Assembly: GCF_963259705.1 (NCBI RefSeq)
Contig: NC_081844.1
Coordinates: 43,837,341-43,901,340 of the forward strand
Length of the DNA: 64,000 nt
From: Myotis daubentonii
Taxonomy: Eukaryota; Chordata; Mammalia; Chiroptera; Vespertilionidae
Direction of reading: 5' to 3'
Positions 25,401 to 40,400 of this stretch are shown in pieces. A program made the position numbers and the translations under genes. Below the pieces are notes generated by a model that saw only the letters and a list, made by a program, of their open reading frames with translations, was not told the origin of the DNA and did not search any database. The stretch's first letter is position 1; every line of letters begins with the position of its first letter.

Positions 25401-28400
25401 ATAATGAGTTTATCATTGAACACTATCACCCATGTGCTGCACTTACAGTCAACCATGTAAGTATAAACCACTTTGGAAAATGAGTATGTATCCAGATTCT
25501 TAAAAACCTATATATGGAATATAAAATTAATAATTTTGTATTTTATGGTTTTTAGATAAAGAAGTATGGAATCCCTTTAGACCTTGGATTTTCTCCACGG
25601 GAAAGCATACTGCTTTATGATGCGATGGTACATGTTTGGCCAGAATGGACAAGAATGAAAGTGTGTGAATATATACTTCTATGGCTGATATCTCTAGTTC
25701 TTTGGCTATGACAGCCCATCAATAATAAGCAAATTTATGAATGGGATTTATTCTGGTTTAGATAAAAGCAGCATATTTCCTTGTTAAGAATTTAAACTCC
25801 AGAGTCACAGTGCTCTAGAATTGGGCAAATAAGTTAAATTTTCTCTATTATCCCTATTTTCCTTACCAAAAAGATATATCTACTTTGTTGGTTTTTTTTT
25901 AAGATTAACTGACTTATTATTTATAAAATGCTTAGAATGCCTTGCCTTGGTAACATATATATTTATTTATATTATATGTTTAATATATATAATGTTTAAT
26001 ATATAATATATCCATATATATTAAACATTTCAGAACTTTTTATTTCTTTTACCTCTACAGTTAATTGAAGTTTAAAAAAAAATTATGTGTTGGTATGTTC
26101 TAATGAAAACAGAATAAAATGCAACCATTGCATAGAGAACAGAACTGTTGGCCTACCTGCAGTTATCTTTGTAACTGAATGTGGATGACTGATTGAGAGA
26201 TTTCCTTTGTAATGGTGGATATGGAAAACTTAAGAAAAAATGATGACTTCATTTTCCTTTGTATTTGTGGTTCTTCATTTACAAGGAGTTAGAACCTGAA
26301 GAATTCAGCTGCTTCAAAAATAAAATAGTCATAACGAGGGCAGATGCTAAGAAATATGAAGAGGAACTGAAAAAGGAAATAATTCACTGGAGTCAGCTGG
26401 ACCCAAGCAAGGTAATTAAAAACATTTAGGATTTCTTTAAATTTAAGATTAATATGAAATGGATCTGACTTTTTCATTTAGGTTCAGAAGAATCACCCAT
26501 AAAGCTTTCAAGGATTTGAACATGAGTACCCCATTGCCATGCCTTGGTATTCTAGCTTAAATTTAGTTAGCTAGATGTGGAAAAATGCAAAGAATAATTG
26601 GGTTCCACATCTTTTCTGAATCTCAAGTTGAGCTATTGCTTTTCATAGAGAATAGGACTTCTTTGATTTCTGATACCAGTGGGTCATTACCCTGATTTTC
26701 TTCTCTAATATTTCCCTAAGGAAGACCTTTTGTCTACTTTACATATTTAAATAGGTGAACACCCAGTTTCTTTCAGTTGACAACAACATGGATAGTTAAA
26801 ATAAATTACAAGTATTATTTAATTTACCTTACTACAATTTCTATTCTTTAACTTTACTTTTTTGTTATGATAAAATCCTCATAATATTTTACTTCCTGAA
26901 AATCTACAATATCTCAATGGTACAAGCAGTGACACATGCCATAGTTACCCAGGGCTGACTCACCAGTTAGAAGGAACGGAATATGGTCAAACGCATTTAC
27001 ATATACTGACATGTAATATCAAACAGCCTTGGCTGCTTGGGGCCCAAAGTCATGGTTAAGATGTGATCACTTCATGATCAGCATGCTTCAGGTAATGGAA
27101 GCAGAATTTCAATCCACCCACATTTTCTGCATTCTGTTTCCACATGGGAAGGAACCCGTGTTTGGTTTTTGTTTTAAATTTTAATTACATCCAGACTTGG
27201 GCAGACTACCTGATCTGCAAGTGTGAAAACCAACTAATGTCAAGAATTGCTATTGTATAGATAAAGGTTGTCAACATTAGCTGCTTATAAAAATGCTGCT
27301 TATTAAAATTTCTGATTTGATTGGCTTTGTGTGCTGCAGGGGCAGTGGAACATTAAAACAAAATTCTATGAAATTTCAATGTGCAGACATGGTTGAGAAT
27401 CTTTGGCCTATCATTGCTATTATCTGGCTTTTAACACACTGGGATATATAGACACCAGCCTAGATCAAACTTAATTTTACTTACTCCTCTTGACTCAACA
27501 TATTTTAGGAGGTGGCCAATCTCTAAGCTCTAATTAGTTCCATCCAACATACTTTCCATTAGGCACAAGTGATATGTTTCTTTTCCTTAGAGCTTATGAC
27601 ATGCCTCATGGCAATAAGCTGTCATTCATAACATGAAAATCCTCTTCTCATCTATTGTATCTTGTCTGTCAATTTTTGTTAACATTTTACATTCTTTTAA
27701 CCTAAAATTTTAGTTTTAAACATTTATTTTCCTTAATTTTATGTTAGATATTTTGTTAAAAATATTATTTGTAGACAGTTAGGACTTACTGTGCTCTGTG
27801 TTCAACCCTATTAATAACCAACATCAATTTGTAACCATCTCTGCCCCATTCCATAAACACCATGCCATGATATAACATAGATATGATTACAATATTGTAG
27901 AAATATGGCATTCAAGTTTTCTCAGATTTTAATTTTATTTGAAAATTTGCATTATTTAGATATAATTTCTAAATTACTCCATGAAAATGCGCTAAGCCTT
28001 ACCAATTTGATTTTCAGTCTCAAATGCCAGCTGATTGTATCATCTATCTCTTCTTCACAATCACAAGTATTTTGACTTATCTTTTACTTATAATTTTATT
28101 CAGGCGAATCAGTTATTCATGTACCTTAAGCCTCAAACTTTTGACAGTGCAGAAGTTGAAAAGCGAAGGATGTTTCCTCATTTTGTGGAAAAACTTAAAG
28201 AAATGAATAGACTGCCTGCAATATTTTTTTCGTAAGTAACATTTTCTTAGCCTTATAGTTAATATTGTATGAATTTGAAGAATTTTGAAAACAATCATTG
28301 AGGAAGAATATATATAACCTTTGATTCACAATAGTAGAATTTTTGAGAATTCTTTTAATCCTCATTCGAGTATATATTTTTTTATTAATTCTAGAAAGAG

Positions 28401-31400
28401 AGAGATACATCAATATGAGAGAAAAATCATTGATCAGTTGCATCCCTTATGCTCTCTGATCAGGGATCAAACTGTAACGAGGTATGTGCCCTGACTGGGA
28501 ATTGAACCCACAACCTTTTTTGGGGGGCACAGTAGACAATGTTCCAACCAACTTAGCCACCTGGCCAGAGCATATTTTGAGAAATTATAACTCTATTTAT
28601 GTTGAAATCATACTTATAATACCAAGCTGGGTATAGGATGAGAGAAAGGAACACCTCTCATTAGATTATATTTCAAAACCTAATTGTATAGTTTAGTACT
28701 GTAGAATTTCTGACCCACCCATCCTTTTTAGAAAAGTTCTATATATCATCAAAGTAAGATAAGGAAAAAAAGGATAGAGTGTGCATTTGCCAAAGAGAGC
28801 ATGTACAATAACACACACATGCATAACATATACACACATATGACCTTGCGGTATTTTTTTCTGTAGGTTGTTTGCAAAAGTAGTGTCATCTCAACTCTTC
28901 ACTAAAAAGGAAGACCTTCACTCTGCTAGTTTCCTTTTTCCTATTTTCCCTTAAGAGCATTAAAAAAAAAGTGAGCTGGGGCTTAGTAGCAACATCAAAC
29001 AATTAGCAATCATGTTTTCATTATACTTAAAATAATGATTTTCCACCCTAGCTGGTGGCTCACTGGATAGAGCATCGGCCTGGGGACTTAAGGGTCCCAG
29101 GTTCGATTCCGGTCAAGGGCATGTACCTTGGTTGCAGGCACATCCCCAGTAGGGGGTGTGCAGGAGGCAGCTGATTGATGCTTCTCTCTCATCGATGTTT
29201 CTAACTCTCTATCCCTCTCCCTTCCTCTCTGTAAAAAATCAATAAAATATATTTAAAAAAAATAAATAAAATAATGATTTTCCTTTGGAAAATATTTTGT
29301 TAGTCTATATGTATGAAATGAGCTTACATTCAGTTCATTTTACTTTGCTCATTGGTGCTAAGTCCAGGGCTCAGGGATGCAGAAGCAATCTGTGACATGA
29401 CTGCCCTTAAGGAATTGATATCCTTGGAAGAGTGGTTGTATATGACCTTGAAATAGTTAGACTCAATAGTTTAGTGAGTAAGTATACACACAGTTACTCA
29501 ACATTTCAGAATTCAAGAAATTCTGTAGGTGCTAATAGTGAATATGAGGAGATATTTGTCACCTCTGGAAACATAGGAGAGTAAAACAGTAAATTATTAA
29601 TTATAAAGTCCGTCCCTCAACAGTATAACATAATATATACATCTTAAATAAATGTGTGATAAAGACATTAGGTGCTTCAAGGTTTAGTGAGAAGAGAAAT
29701 TAATGGCTAGAGTGGTTAAAGACACTTAAAAATATTTTTATTGATTTCAGAGAGAGGAAAGGAAGGGGGAGAGAGAGAAAGAAACATCAATGATGAGAGA
29801 GAATCATTGATCAGTTGCCTCCTACACACCCACAACCGGGCATGTGCTCTGACTGGGAATTGAACCATGACCTCCTGGTTCATAGGTTGATGCTCAACCA
29901 CTGAGCCACGCCACTACAAAGGGATTAGGTCTCAAAGTGTATATATTCTAGATAAGAGGAAAGTTGAGGAAACCTATATCTAATTTGTTATATTCCATTT
30001 GAAACAAAGCAAAATCTACAAAGCAAACAAATTAAAGATAGATTATGAATAAAACTTATATGATTATATGTATAATCTATCTCTCTCATATATGAGATAT
30101 AGATGTAAGTAATATGAGATGTATCTAATATATATGATACATATAAGATTTATATGAATATGCAATTATTAAAAATTCTCATATATTTTTAATTTAGATT
30201 TAACATTCACTCAGTGGAACTTTCAGCTTCACGACTTTTTACACATTTGATAAGCAAACAAATTACACATAACAAACCAAATTCTGAAAGAGAGAAGAAA
30301 ATTTTGAACAAGAAACTATGGAAAGCAAGAAAATCTCAAAAAAGAAACATTGCTGCGTGAGTATTTTTACTTGAGCTGTGGAATTTTAAATGTTTAATAA
30401 AATCATGGGTGTTCAGCTTTTTTTATAAATTCAAACTTGTTTTTATAACATAATAATGTGACTGTTTTTCTCTTTCTATGATACATCGAGTTAATTTAAT
30501 TATACTTCACTTTTGTGGGGACATCCAAGAGATAATTTCTTTGAATATTTTAGTAATTATGCAATAGTTTATAATAATTTTCTTTATTATATTAGCTTCT
30601 TTTTTTAGAAATGCAAGTTATAAATTTGTTTTTTAGAAATTGCAAGCTTGCATATTGCTAAAAATACATTGTTTAAAAAGATACCCATTAGAATATCAAC
30701 CAGCTAATTAGTCAGAACAAGTTCACTAACACATTTTTCTTTTAACATAACAAAGGGAATATGACTTTTGCATTTTTATGACTTTATTGTCTTAACATAA
30801 AGTATATAAACAAATATCTGTATTTTTGTTTCATTATAATGTACAAATTAACCTGAAAAACATGATGTATGAATTTTGTTACATAACTTTGTTTGATAAT
30901 AGTTACACAAGTCTCACCCTCCTCAGGATTCTTTTCTAGCATTTGTCTTTACCTACTCTTGAGAGAAATAATAACCATAATACAATAAAGTATTCTTTTC
31001 TGACTTTCAGATATATTTCTGAGGTGGGGGTGCTCATATAAAATGGGTTTGGATCTTAGAGTAAAATTGCAGGTAGGATGACTGAATCAGGCCTACTCTG
31101 ATGGCCCAACAGACTGTTGACCCTTTCTCCATATGTCACTTCACCAGAGCAATGACTTGTTGAGAAGTGCTCCAATACATCACTCACGGCTAATTTTGGC
31201 ACATATTGAAAATCAATTACAGTATGTGTTTAAAAGAAGAGAGTAGCAGATAACATTTTTCTATACTTCTTCAACTATTAAGAATTTGCATTTGTTTGCA
31301 GTTAGTAGGATACCTGAATTTTTCCATCATATTTAATGTGAAAAATATTGTTCCACTGGGTATAGAAAATAAATTAAAATTTGGTTGACATAAGATATGG

Positions 31401-34400
31401 GAGAGGTGCAGGAGGTTTTTCTATTTCATGTTAGATGCATATTAATGCATATGTTTAAAATGTACTTAAATGGTAAGTTGATAAAGACACAATTGAGGTA
31501 ATTAAGGCCTGATGAATATCCTCTAATAGGGATATTGTATTTTGGGTTTGAATTACCTGGCATTTATATACATAACCTCAAACTTAAAAAAAAATAAAAG
31601 AACATGCCATAATCAATATATTTACGCATTTTCCTCTTTTTCATATTCAGTTTTTTTAATTCAGATTCAGGTGCTAGAATACAAAGAATCATTTTATTAG
31701 CAGCTGAAATAAAGGAAATTAAAAAAAACCTTAAGAAACATTATGAAATTTCTCCAGACTGTACTTACACTGACCGTACAGTTGTGGATTATCAGGTAAG
31801 AGAAAAAAAAAACAAGGGTAATGCAAGTGTGTGTATGGACTTGCTAAGGCTGCTATAACAAAGACCCACAGAGTGAGTGGCTTAAACAACAGAAATTTAT
31901 TTTCTCCCAGTTCTGGAGAGTAGAGTCTGAGGTCAAGGTGTTGGCAGGGTCACTTCCTTCTGAGGGCTTTGAGGGAAGGATCTGTCCAGGTCTTTCCCCT
32001 TGGCTTGCACATGGTCATCTTCTTTCTCTATCTTCATATCATCTTCCTTTTTATGTGCCTGTGTTCAAATTTCCTCTTATTTTAAGGACACTAATCATAT
32101 TGGATGAGGGCCCACCCCAATTACCTCATTTTAATTGAATTACTTTGTAAAGACTCCATCTCCAAATACAATAACATCTTGAGGTACTGGGGGTGCACAA
32201 TTTTTGGAGAAGCACAATTTAGTACATAAAAGTGTGTATGATGTCTATACTTTGATATGGAATTTATAAAACACATAACATACTTAATCTAAATCAATCT
32301 TGAAACAATGGATGGGAGACTAAAGTTGTAGGCTGGAGAAATTAAGATACTTTGTTTGTGCCCTAGCTGGTTTGGCTCAATGGATAGATTGTCACCCTGT
32401 GGACTGAAAGGTCCCAGGTTCGATTCCGGCCTAAGGCACATGCCTGGGTTGCAGGCTTGATCCCCATTAGGGGGCGTGCAGGAGGCAGCCAATCAATGAT
32501 TCTCTCTTACCATTGATGTTTTGATCTCTTTCTCCCTCTCCTTTCCTCTCTAAAATCAATAAAATATATTTTAAAAAAAGATAATTTGTGTGAGTTTATA
32601 CAGTTGTTAAAAGCAGCTTGATGATTTGTGCCAAAGTATAACTCCAATATTTATGAAACTGTCTTTATTAATTGAAGTTAATTATAACTATTCCTTTATG
32701 TAGACAGATATATAAATAGCCAATGTAAAAATATTTTCTCTCAGTTATAGGCTTAAGCAACAACTTGCTAAAAGAACCTCAAAATCACATTTGTCTGTCT
32801 TCTGAAAAATTTTCCTTGTCAGTTTTTATCTACCTTGTACCTAGTTCTTCAAACTTGAAACTGGGGAGTTCTGATTGCCTTATACTTCTCCCTGATGCCA
32901 CAGCTCATTCAGAAATGCTAAGCAATGGTTGCTCATAAAATGCTTGCTCGTTGACCTTATTGTTCATGTAATAGTTAGAGAAATATGGTTATTACTTATT
33001 TATGGCTTGTGCAATAATTGGGAGGGGGAGAAAGAGAGGCAGAATGAGAGTAAAGAGGTGAAAAAGAGAAAAGAAAAAAAGAAAAGAGAGAAACAATAAC
33101 AGTGACTAGGAAAGAGAGACAAAGAGAAGAGAGAGATACAATAACAGTGACTGACAGAGATGGACAAAGAAATGTACAGAAATAGAGAGTTTCAGAGAGA
33201 GAGGGAATGGAGAAAAGGTTAGAAGCAGAGGGAGAGAAACAGGGAAGGATTGGGGGTGGGGGGAGGAAAGTGACAGACACAAAGATAACAGAGAAAAGAT
33301 AAACTGGAAGACATGAAGAAAGAAAGAAGAGAGAGAACAATAAATACTGGTCAGACATGACTGGAGGTGATAATAAAAAAGAAACCCAGCAAGTTAGAGT
33401 TGAATTAACAGCAAAAATAAAATAAAACTGAGGTGGTAGCAAGTCAGACTAAGCTGAGAATTTTGGGGGGTACTAGCATCAGGGCACTCTGGTCCCTCAC
33501 CCACCTCTTATCCTGTCCCTTCAGTGTGTCTTCATTGTCCCAGGGTGAGCTGGCGCCCTTAGTTCAGTCCATTATAGCTATAACCAGTGATTAAGCAGTT
33601 GGGATCATGGCTAGGCCTTGACCACCCAGTGGGTATGGGGAAGAAAATGGGTACATGTTCCTGATGAAGAAATGGATGAAGAAAGGATCACTACATATAA
33701 GGTTGGGTTGCATTTGCTTGTGTCAGAAAGATATGGAGCTTTGAATGTCCGGTACTGTGAAACCACTCTACTAAAATATAAAGCCTATTTAAATAGGCTT
33801 TGGGTTCTGGCCTTAAACATACTATTGTTTAAAGTGTGTCCAACTCTGAATTTATCTCTAAAAAAATCTTTTTAGACATGACATCATTGTTAAGTTGAAG
33901 GATCAATGCTTTCATTTGACACTACAGACTCTTTGTTTGGGGTATTTCAGACTTTAGCAAAGATCCTACGCAGACTGAGAGGAACAAGACAATGCTACAA
34001 ACTACACGGTTTTTTAAAGCGGGGCATTGGATATCACCACGGGTCGATGGAAATCAGACAAAGACAAGTTGTAGAGATGCTTTTCAGACTGAAGCACCTC
34101 AAGGTTGGTGAACTTTGAGGATAACTTTCCTAAAAACAGTGCCTTCGTTCTTTCGGCCTGAGTAGGATAGTCACTCTATCTCCCTCCTCATAACCACTCC
34201 ACTGCAAGGGATATGTTGCTAACATTTTAGCATATTCTATTCCATCCTTTTAAATACATTTTACATAGTTAATGAATAATATATATGCAATTAGGGATCC
34301 TGTCTACTTTGCTAATCCTTACTAATAAAAGCCTAAGTGTTCGTCATGCTGTGATGCCCTCACGCCACCACAAGATGGCTGCACGCACAGCGGGCATACG

Positions 34401-37400
34401 CAAGTGGCTGGGGCTGGGCTTGGGCTTGATGCTGTGTGTGCAGCACGGAGCCTGCCTGGGAGTCCTGCCTCCACGAGGCAAGGCCTGCCAGCTCCGTGCA
34501 GCGAGGCCTGCCTGGGGTCCGGTGAGGTCTGCCTGGGGGTTACCTGGCTCCGCACACCGAGGCCTGCCTGAGGGTCCTGCCTCTTCCCGCCTCCATGCAG
34601 CGAGGCCTGCCTTGGGTCCTGGGGGTCCCGCCCCCCAGCTCTGCACCCCCCAGCTCTGGCCTACCTCTTTGGGGCAATCCATCAAGGAGCCCCGGATGGG
34701 TGGGTAGGTCCTACCTCTTTGGGGCGATCGATTGTGGGGCTCCTACACTGTGACAGGGCACAGGCCAGGCTGGGGGACCCCCCTCCCTAGTGCACAAATT
34801 TTGTGCACCGGGCCTCTAGTAGTATGTAATTAAGTTTATTATTAATTAGCATTACATAATAAATATTATATCAGTGCATCATAATATACATATATACTTC
34901 ATTTAAACATTCTAATGTTGAAATTGTTGTTTATAAACATATATCATCATTTCCAATTGTTGATGGGATCAGCTGATTCTGCAAAGTGAAATCACTGTTT
35001 TGAAGAGCAAAAGTGATTTTCAGGTTTTAGAAATACATTGCTAAATTTCTTTCCAGAATGACTGCATTTGTTTACTTAACCTTGACAATTTTGAGTGTTA
35101 TGGCTAAAAAAATTTCACTTATTAACATCTTGCATTAGTATGGTGCATCTATAATAATAAAAGTGTAATATGCTAATTAGACCTGATATCATTCTGGACG
35201 TCATTCTGGATGTCCTTTCTGATGAAGCTGGGGCCAGAGGGAAGCCAGTGCCCGCAGCCAGGGGAAGGAAGGCCTACTCATGCAAGATTTTCATGCATTG
35301 GGCCTCTAGTTTGTTATAATTAAATAATATTGACAAATTTTTATAAACTAAAGGCTATTCTTTATTCAGACTTCCTCAGTTATTCCTGCAATGTCCTTTT
35401 TCAGTTCCACAATTGCAACCAAGATGAAACATTTTGCTTGTCAGACCTCTTTAGGCTTTCTTGGATGTGACACCTTCTCAGATATACTAGTACCTTGTTT
35501 TTAAAGATCTTGATGTTTGTAAGGATAATTGATCAGATTATTTTGTAGAATATTACTCAGTTGGGATTTCTCTGATGTGTTTCTCATGATCACATGGGAT
35601 CTTATGGGTTTCTTGAAGGAAGACCACAGAAGTAATGTGTCATTCTCATCATATTATCTCAGGGTTATAGATTATGGACATGACATCACTATGGATGTTA
35701 ATCTTTAGCACCTGGCTGAGATCATATTTGTTAGACTTTTCCACTATAAAGTAACCTTTTAATCTCCCTTCCCATACTGCCCTCCTTGGAAGGAAATCAC
35801 TGTGCATAGCCCATGCATAAGGAGTAGGTAGTAGGTAGTTTAGTTATACTTTACCTCCTTGTAGTTGAAGTATCTACATAAATTATTTTGAATTCTTCTG
35901 TATAAGAGCTGTGTCCCTTCTCTCTCTCATTTATTTATGTATCCAACATATATTTATATCAATATGGACACATGGCTATTTATTTTCTGCTTTGGATTAT
36001 AATTCAATGCTACTTTACTTTTTTCTTGTTTGAATTGTTCCAATTTTGGCAATTGAGAGCTCTTTTACTTGCTTCCTGTAACCCTTTGGCATGCTTCCCT
36101 CATTGTGAGTTGTTTGTTTTTGAACACTTCCTTACATTCTGGCAAAGTAAGATGGTCAGCCCCAGTCTTGGGATAAGTCATGTCTCCAAAGAGGCCAATT
36201 TCTTTTAGAGGAGCCTGAGAAACTGTTACAACCAAGAAGAGTTAAAGGGGACATGCCTATCAAATGTAATGTGGAGCCCTGGGTAGATACATAAAAAGGA
36301 CATTAGGTAAAAACTAAGAAAATCTGGAAAAAGTATGAACTTTAGTTAATAATAATGTATAGGACCAATTTAAGATGTTAATTGTAGGGAAAACTGGGTA
36401 CACAGAGTATAGGAACTCTGTATTATCTTTATAAATTTCTTCAAATCTAAAAGCGTTCTAAAAATAAAGTTTATTTAGCAATATATTCTATACATGCATT
36501 AAAATGTGTTCTGTAGGTACTGATTTCAGTGGTCTGGGAGGCTTGTTAATTTAAATTTGTATTACTGGTAATTTTTTACTTTCTATCAGTTATTGAAAGT
36601 AGAATTATTGAGAATAGAAAGTGTTAATGTAAATTTTTGTTTCTCTTTGAAGTTCTGCTAGTTTTACTTTTTTGTTTTAATATGTTCTATATTCTATAAG
36701 AAAATGGCCTTAAGGATAAAGCACATTAAAAGCACTCTGAGAAAATAGAGTACTATAACAGAGTGACATTTGATTTGTAAAAATGAAGCCAGGCCAGTGT
36801 TGTTCAGTGGTTGTGTTGCTCTGTGAACCAGGAGGTGACAGTTTGATTCTCCATCAGAGCACATGCCTGGGTTGTGTGCTAGATCCACAGTTGGGGTCAT
36901 GCAGGAGGCAGCTGGTCAATGATTCTCTCTCATCATTGATGTTTCTATCTCTTTCTCCCTTTCCCTTCCCTCTCTGAAATAAATAAAAATATATTTTTTA
37001 AAAATCTAAAAAGCAAAATGGAAGCAAGAAATAAATGAAATTTTATCTTCAGAAACTTAAAGCAAGTAACGTCCAACTTAGGGTTTTATACACAACAAAA
37101 TTATTTTTTCCAGAATAAGGGCAAAGTGGAGAATTTTAGACAAATAAAAACTAAGAGTTTTGCCATTTTGCTTCATCACTTCAAAAAGAAAATTCTAAAT
37201 TTGGAAAAATGGAAGTAATTTCAGGAAAATGAAAGATGTTTAAAAGTATATAAATGAGTAATCGTAGAAAAACACAAATACAGTGAAGTTAAAACTTTTG
37301 TTATCTAAATAAAAATAACACCATGGAATAAAAAAAGAGAAATATATGTTACAATAATGTATATTTTGGAAGTAGAGGTTGTTGTTGTGTGTGTGTTTTT

Positions 37401-40400
37401 AAGATCTTTTTATTGATTTCAGAGAGGAAGGGAGAGGGAGAGAGAGATAGAAACATCAATGATGAGAGAGAATCATTGATTGGTTGCCTCCTGCATGTCC
37501 TCTACTGGGGATGGAGCCCACAACCCAGACATGTACTCTTGATCGTAATTGAACCTGCAACTCTTCAGTCCACAGGCTGACGCTCTATCCACAAACTAGC
37601 TAGGGCATGTGGAGGTTGTTTGAGGTAATATCTAAAGGGAGGATAAAATTAATTAATAATTTTGAACTTTGGTAAATACAGATTATATGAATTTTCCAGC
37701 ACCCATCTAAAGAACAGAAATTGAATGTCCAACATCCAAACCACAGAGGAAAAATAAGTGGCATGAATGAATTAGAACCAAGAAAGCAGAGAAAAAAATT
37801 TAAAACACTGTGACTAACCGTATAAAATGGTAGCCAGATCAACAAATATCCTATCTAATAATAGACAAACATGGTAATTGGCCGTACCTTCACTACACCT
37901 ACCATTAGCTAATCAGTGTGATATGCAAATTAACTGCCAATAAAGATGGCAGCTAATTTGCATACTGCAGGCAGGGTGGGCCAGCGTGAGATGCCATCTG
38001 GGCCCCCGTGTGCCGCCTAAGCCCTGCCCCAGCTGGGACCCCCATGTGCGGCCCTAGGCAGTGGGGCTTGGCGGCGCGAATGGGCCACCTAAGCCCTGCC
38101 CCCAGCCGGGACCCAGGTCTGTAGCCCTGGGCATCAGGGCTTGGCGGCGCGATCGGCCCGAGGAAGCCCTATTCTTGCAGGAATCCTCCTGCAACAGGCT
38201 TCTAGTAACATTTATATTAAACTAGTGTCCTGGTGCATGGATTCATGCACATTGAAAGGAAATTAATTAAAAGAAAGATTTGTGCAGTAATTACATTACT
38301 GCAAAAAATTACTTGTCAAAATAGTATATATAATATAGTACTATAAAATTAAAATACAAAATATTTTAATATCACTATTCACCCTTTCTCTATAATAGAA
38401 GAGCACGAGTCAACGTTTATTTTTAAATTGCCAGTGTGCATCATATATACTGGGCTGTCGATCGGTCAGATGGTTGGATGGATGGACAGTTGGTCACTTA
38501 GACTTTTATATATATACTAGAGGCCTGGTGCACAAAAATTTGTGCACTGGTGGGGGGGGGGTGTCCCTCAGCCCCACTTGTAAACTCTCACAGTCTGGGA
38601 CCCCTCGGGAGATAACGACCTGCTGGCTTAGGCCCGCTCCCAGGTGGCAGAGGGCAAGCCCAATCCCTAGGTGCCTGCCCCACAGCCCCTGGTCGGGCTC
38701 AGAGCAGGGCCGATTGGGGAGTTGGGGCACTGCCCCTGTCATGCACAGAGCAGGGCGGATCAGAAGGTTGCGATGCCACCCTCAGTCACGCTCAGAGTAG
38801 GGCCGATTGGGGGATTGGGGCGCCGCCCCCTGTCCACTCAAGGCAGGGTTGATGGGGAGGTTGCGGTGCCACCCCCTGTCATGCACAAAGCAGGGCGGAT
38901 CAGGGGGGTTGGACCTCCGTACCCTGTCACACACAGAGCAGGGCCGATCAGGGGTTTGGGGAGCTCCGCCCTGTCATGCACAGAGCAGGGCTGATCAGGG
39001 GGTTGGGGAGCTCCCCCATGTCATTCACAGAGCAGGGCCGATCAGGAGGTTGTGATGCCACCCTCAGTCACACTCAGGGTAGGGCCAATTGGGGGGTTGG
39101 GGTGCCGCCCCCTGTCACACTTAAGGCAGGGTCGATGGGGAGGTTGGGGCGCCGCCCCGTCACCCACAGAGCAGGGCCCATGGGGGGGTTGGGGAGCTCC
39201 CCCCTATCAGGCACAGAGCAGGGCTGATCAGGGGGTTGAGGCGCCGCACCCTGTCACACTGCTCCAGGGGCCAGGAGGCCTCACTGCTCCGCTGATCCCT
39301 GTGCTGGGAGGCATATAACCCTTTTACTATATAGGATAGAGGCCTGGTGCATGGGTGGGGGCTGGCTGGTTTGCCCTGAAGGGTGTCCTGGATCAAGGTA
39401 GGGGTCTTGCTTGGGTGCTTGGCCAGCCTGGATGAGGGGATGATGGTGGTTGTTTGCAGCTGGTCACACCCCCTTCAGGGTGGGGGTCCCCACTAGGGTG
39501 CCTGGCCAGTGTGGGTGAGGGGCTGAGGGCCGTTTTCAGGCTGGCGGGTGACTGAAGCTACCAACCTCTCCTTTTTTCCTTTTTTTTTTTTTATTCTTGG
39601 ATTTATGGCTGTCACTGGAGCTGAGAGCTGGCTTTAGCTGTGAGACCTCGCTGCTGAAAGCAGGTTACTGGGCTTTGTTTACTTTCTGTATTTGAATCTT
39701 TGTTGCAACTCCAGCTCTGAGATCCTGGCTGTCTGAAAGCAGGTTTCTGGGGTTTTGTTTAGCTTCTATATTTGTAACAATGTTTATTAGCAGCTCAGAG
39801 CCCAGCAGCGGCAGGCGGGGAACTTTGGTTTCCTCCGTCACTGGAGCAAGCAAGCCTCCTGTTCCTGTCAGTAGCCTGGCTGCCAGCCGCCATCTTGGCT
39901 GGCAGTTAATTTGCATATCGCCCTGATTAGCCAATGGGAAGGGTAGCTGAGGTATGGCTAATTACCATGTTTTTCTATTATTAGATAGGATAGATAAGCT
40001 GATTCATATTAACTTAATGGCTCTAATGAAGAGAAACATTTTTGAAGTTGATTAACAAAATATCCAACTAGGTGTTGATTATATATGACACATTGGGGAA
40101 AAAGAATTGAAAGGAAAAAAAATGTAAATGATAACCAAAAGAAAACTAATGTGGCTAGGTTTATCTTAAACAAAATATGTTTTAAGATAAAATCATTACT
40201 AGAGGAACAGAATGTTCCACTATTAGAAAGGTATACTAATTTAACATTTTTACATAATCACAGTGTAAAAATATATAAAGAGAAAAGCATAATGGAAATA
40301 AAGAAAATATAGAGTTGATAGATAAATAAAATACTGTATAGCCGAACTTATGTGTTGGAACTAAACTAGTACTTAGAGAAAAATGCATAACAAACTGAAA

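Noticed and set aside
33906..33950. Possible longer start of exon 15
   Set aside because: The frame is open upstream, but the residues do not match the family and a proper acceptor (GGTATTTCAG) lies at 33950.
38474..39318. Several overlapping 80-108 codon frames on the + strand
   Set aside because: Same minisatellite in the inverted copy; no conserved protein.
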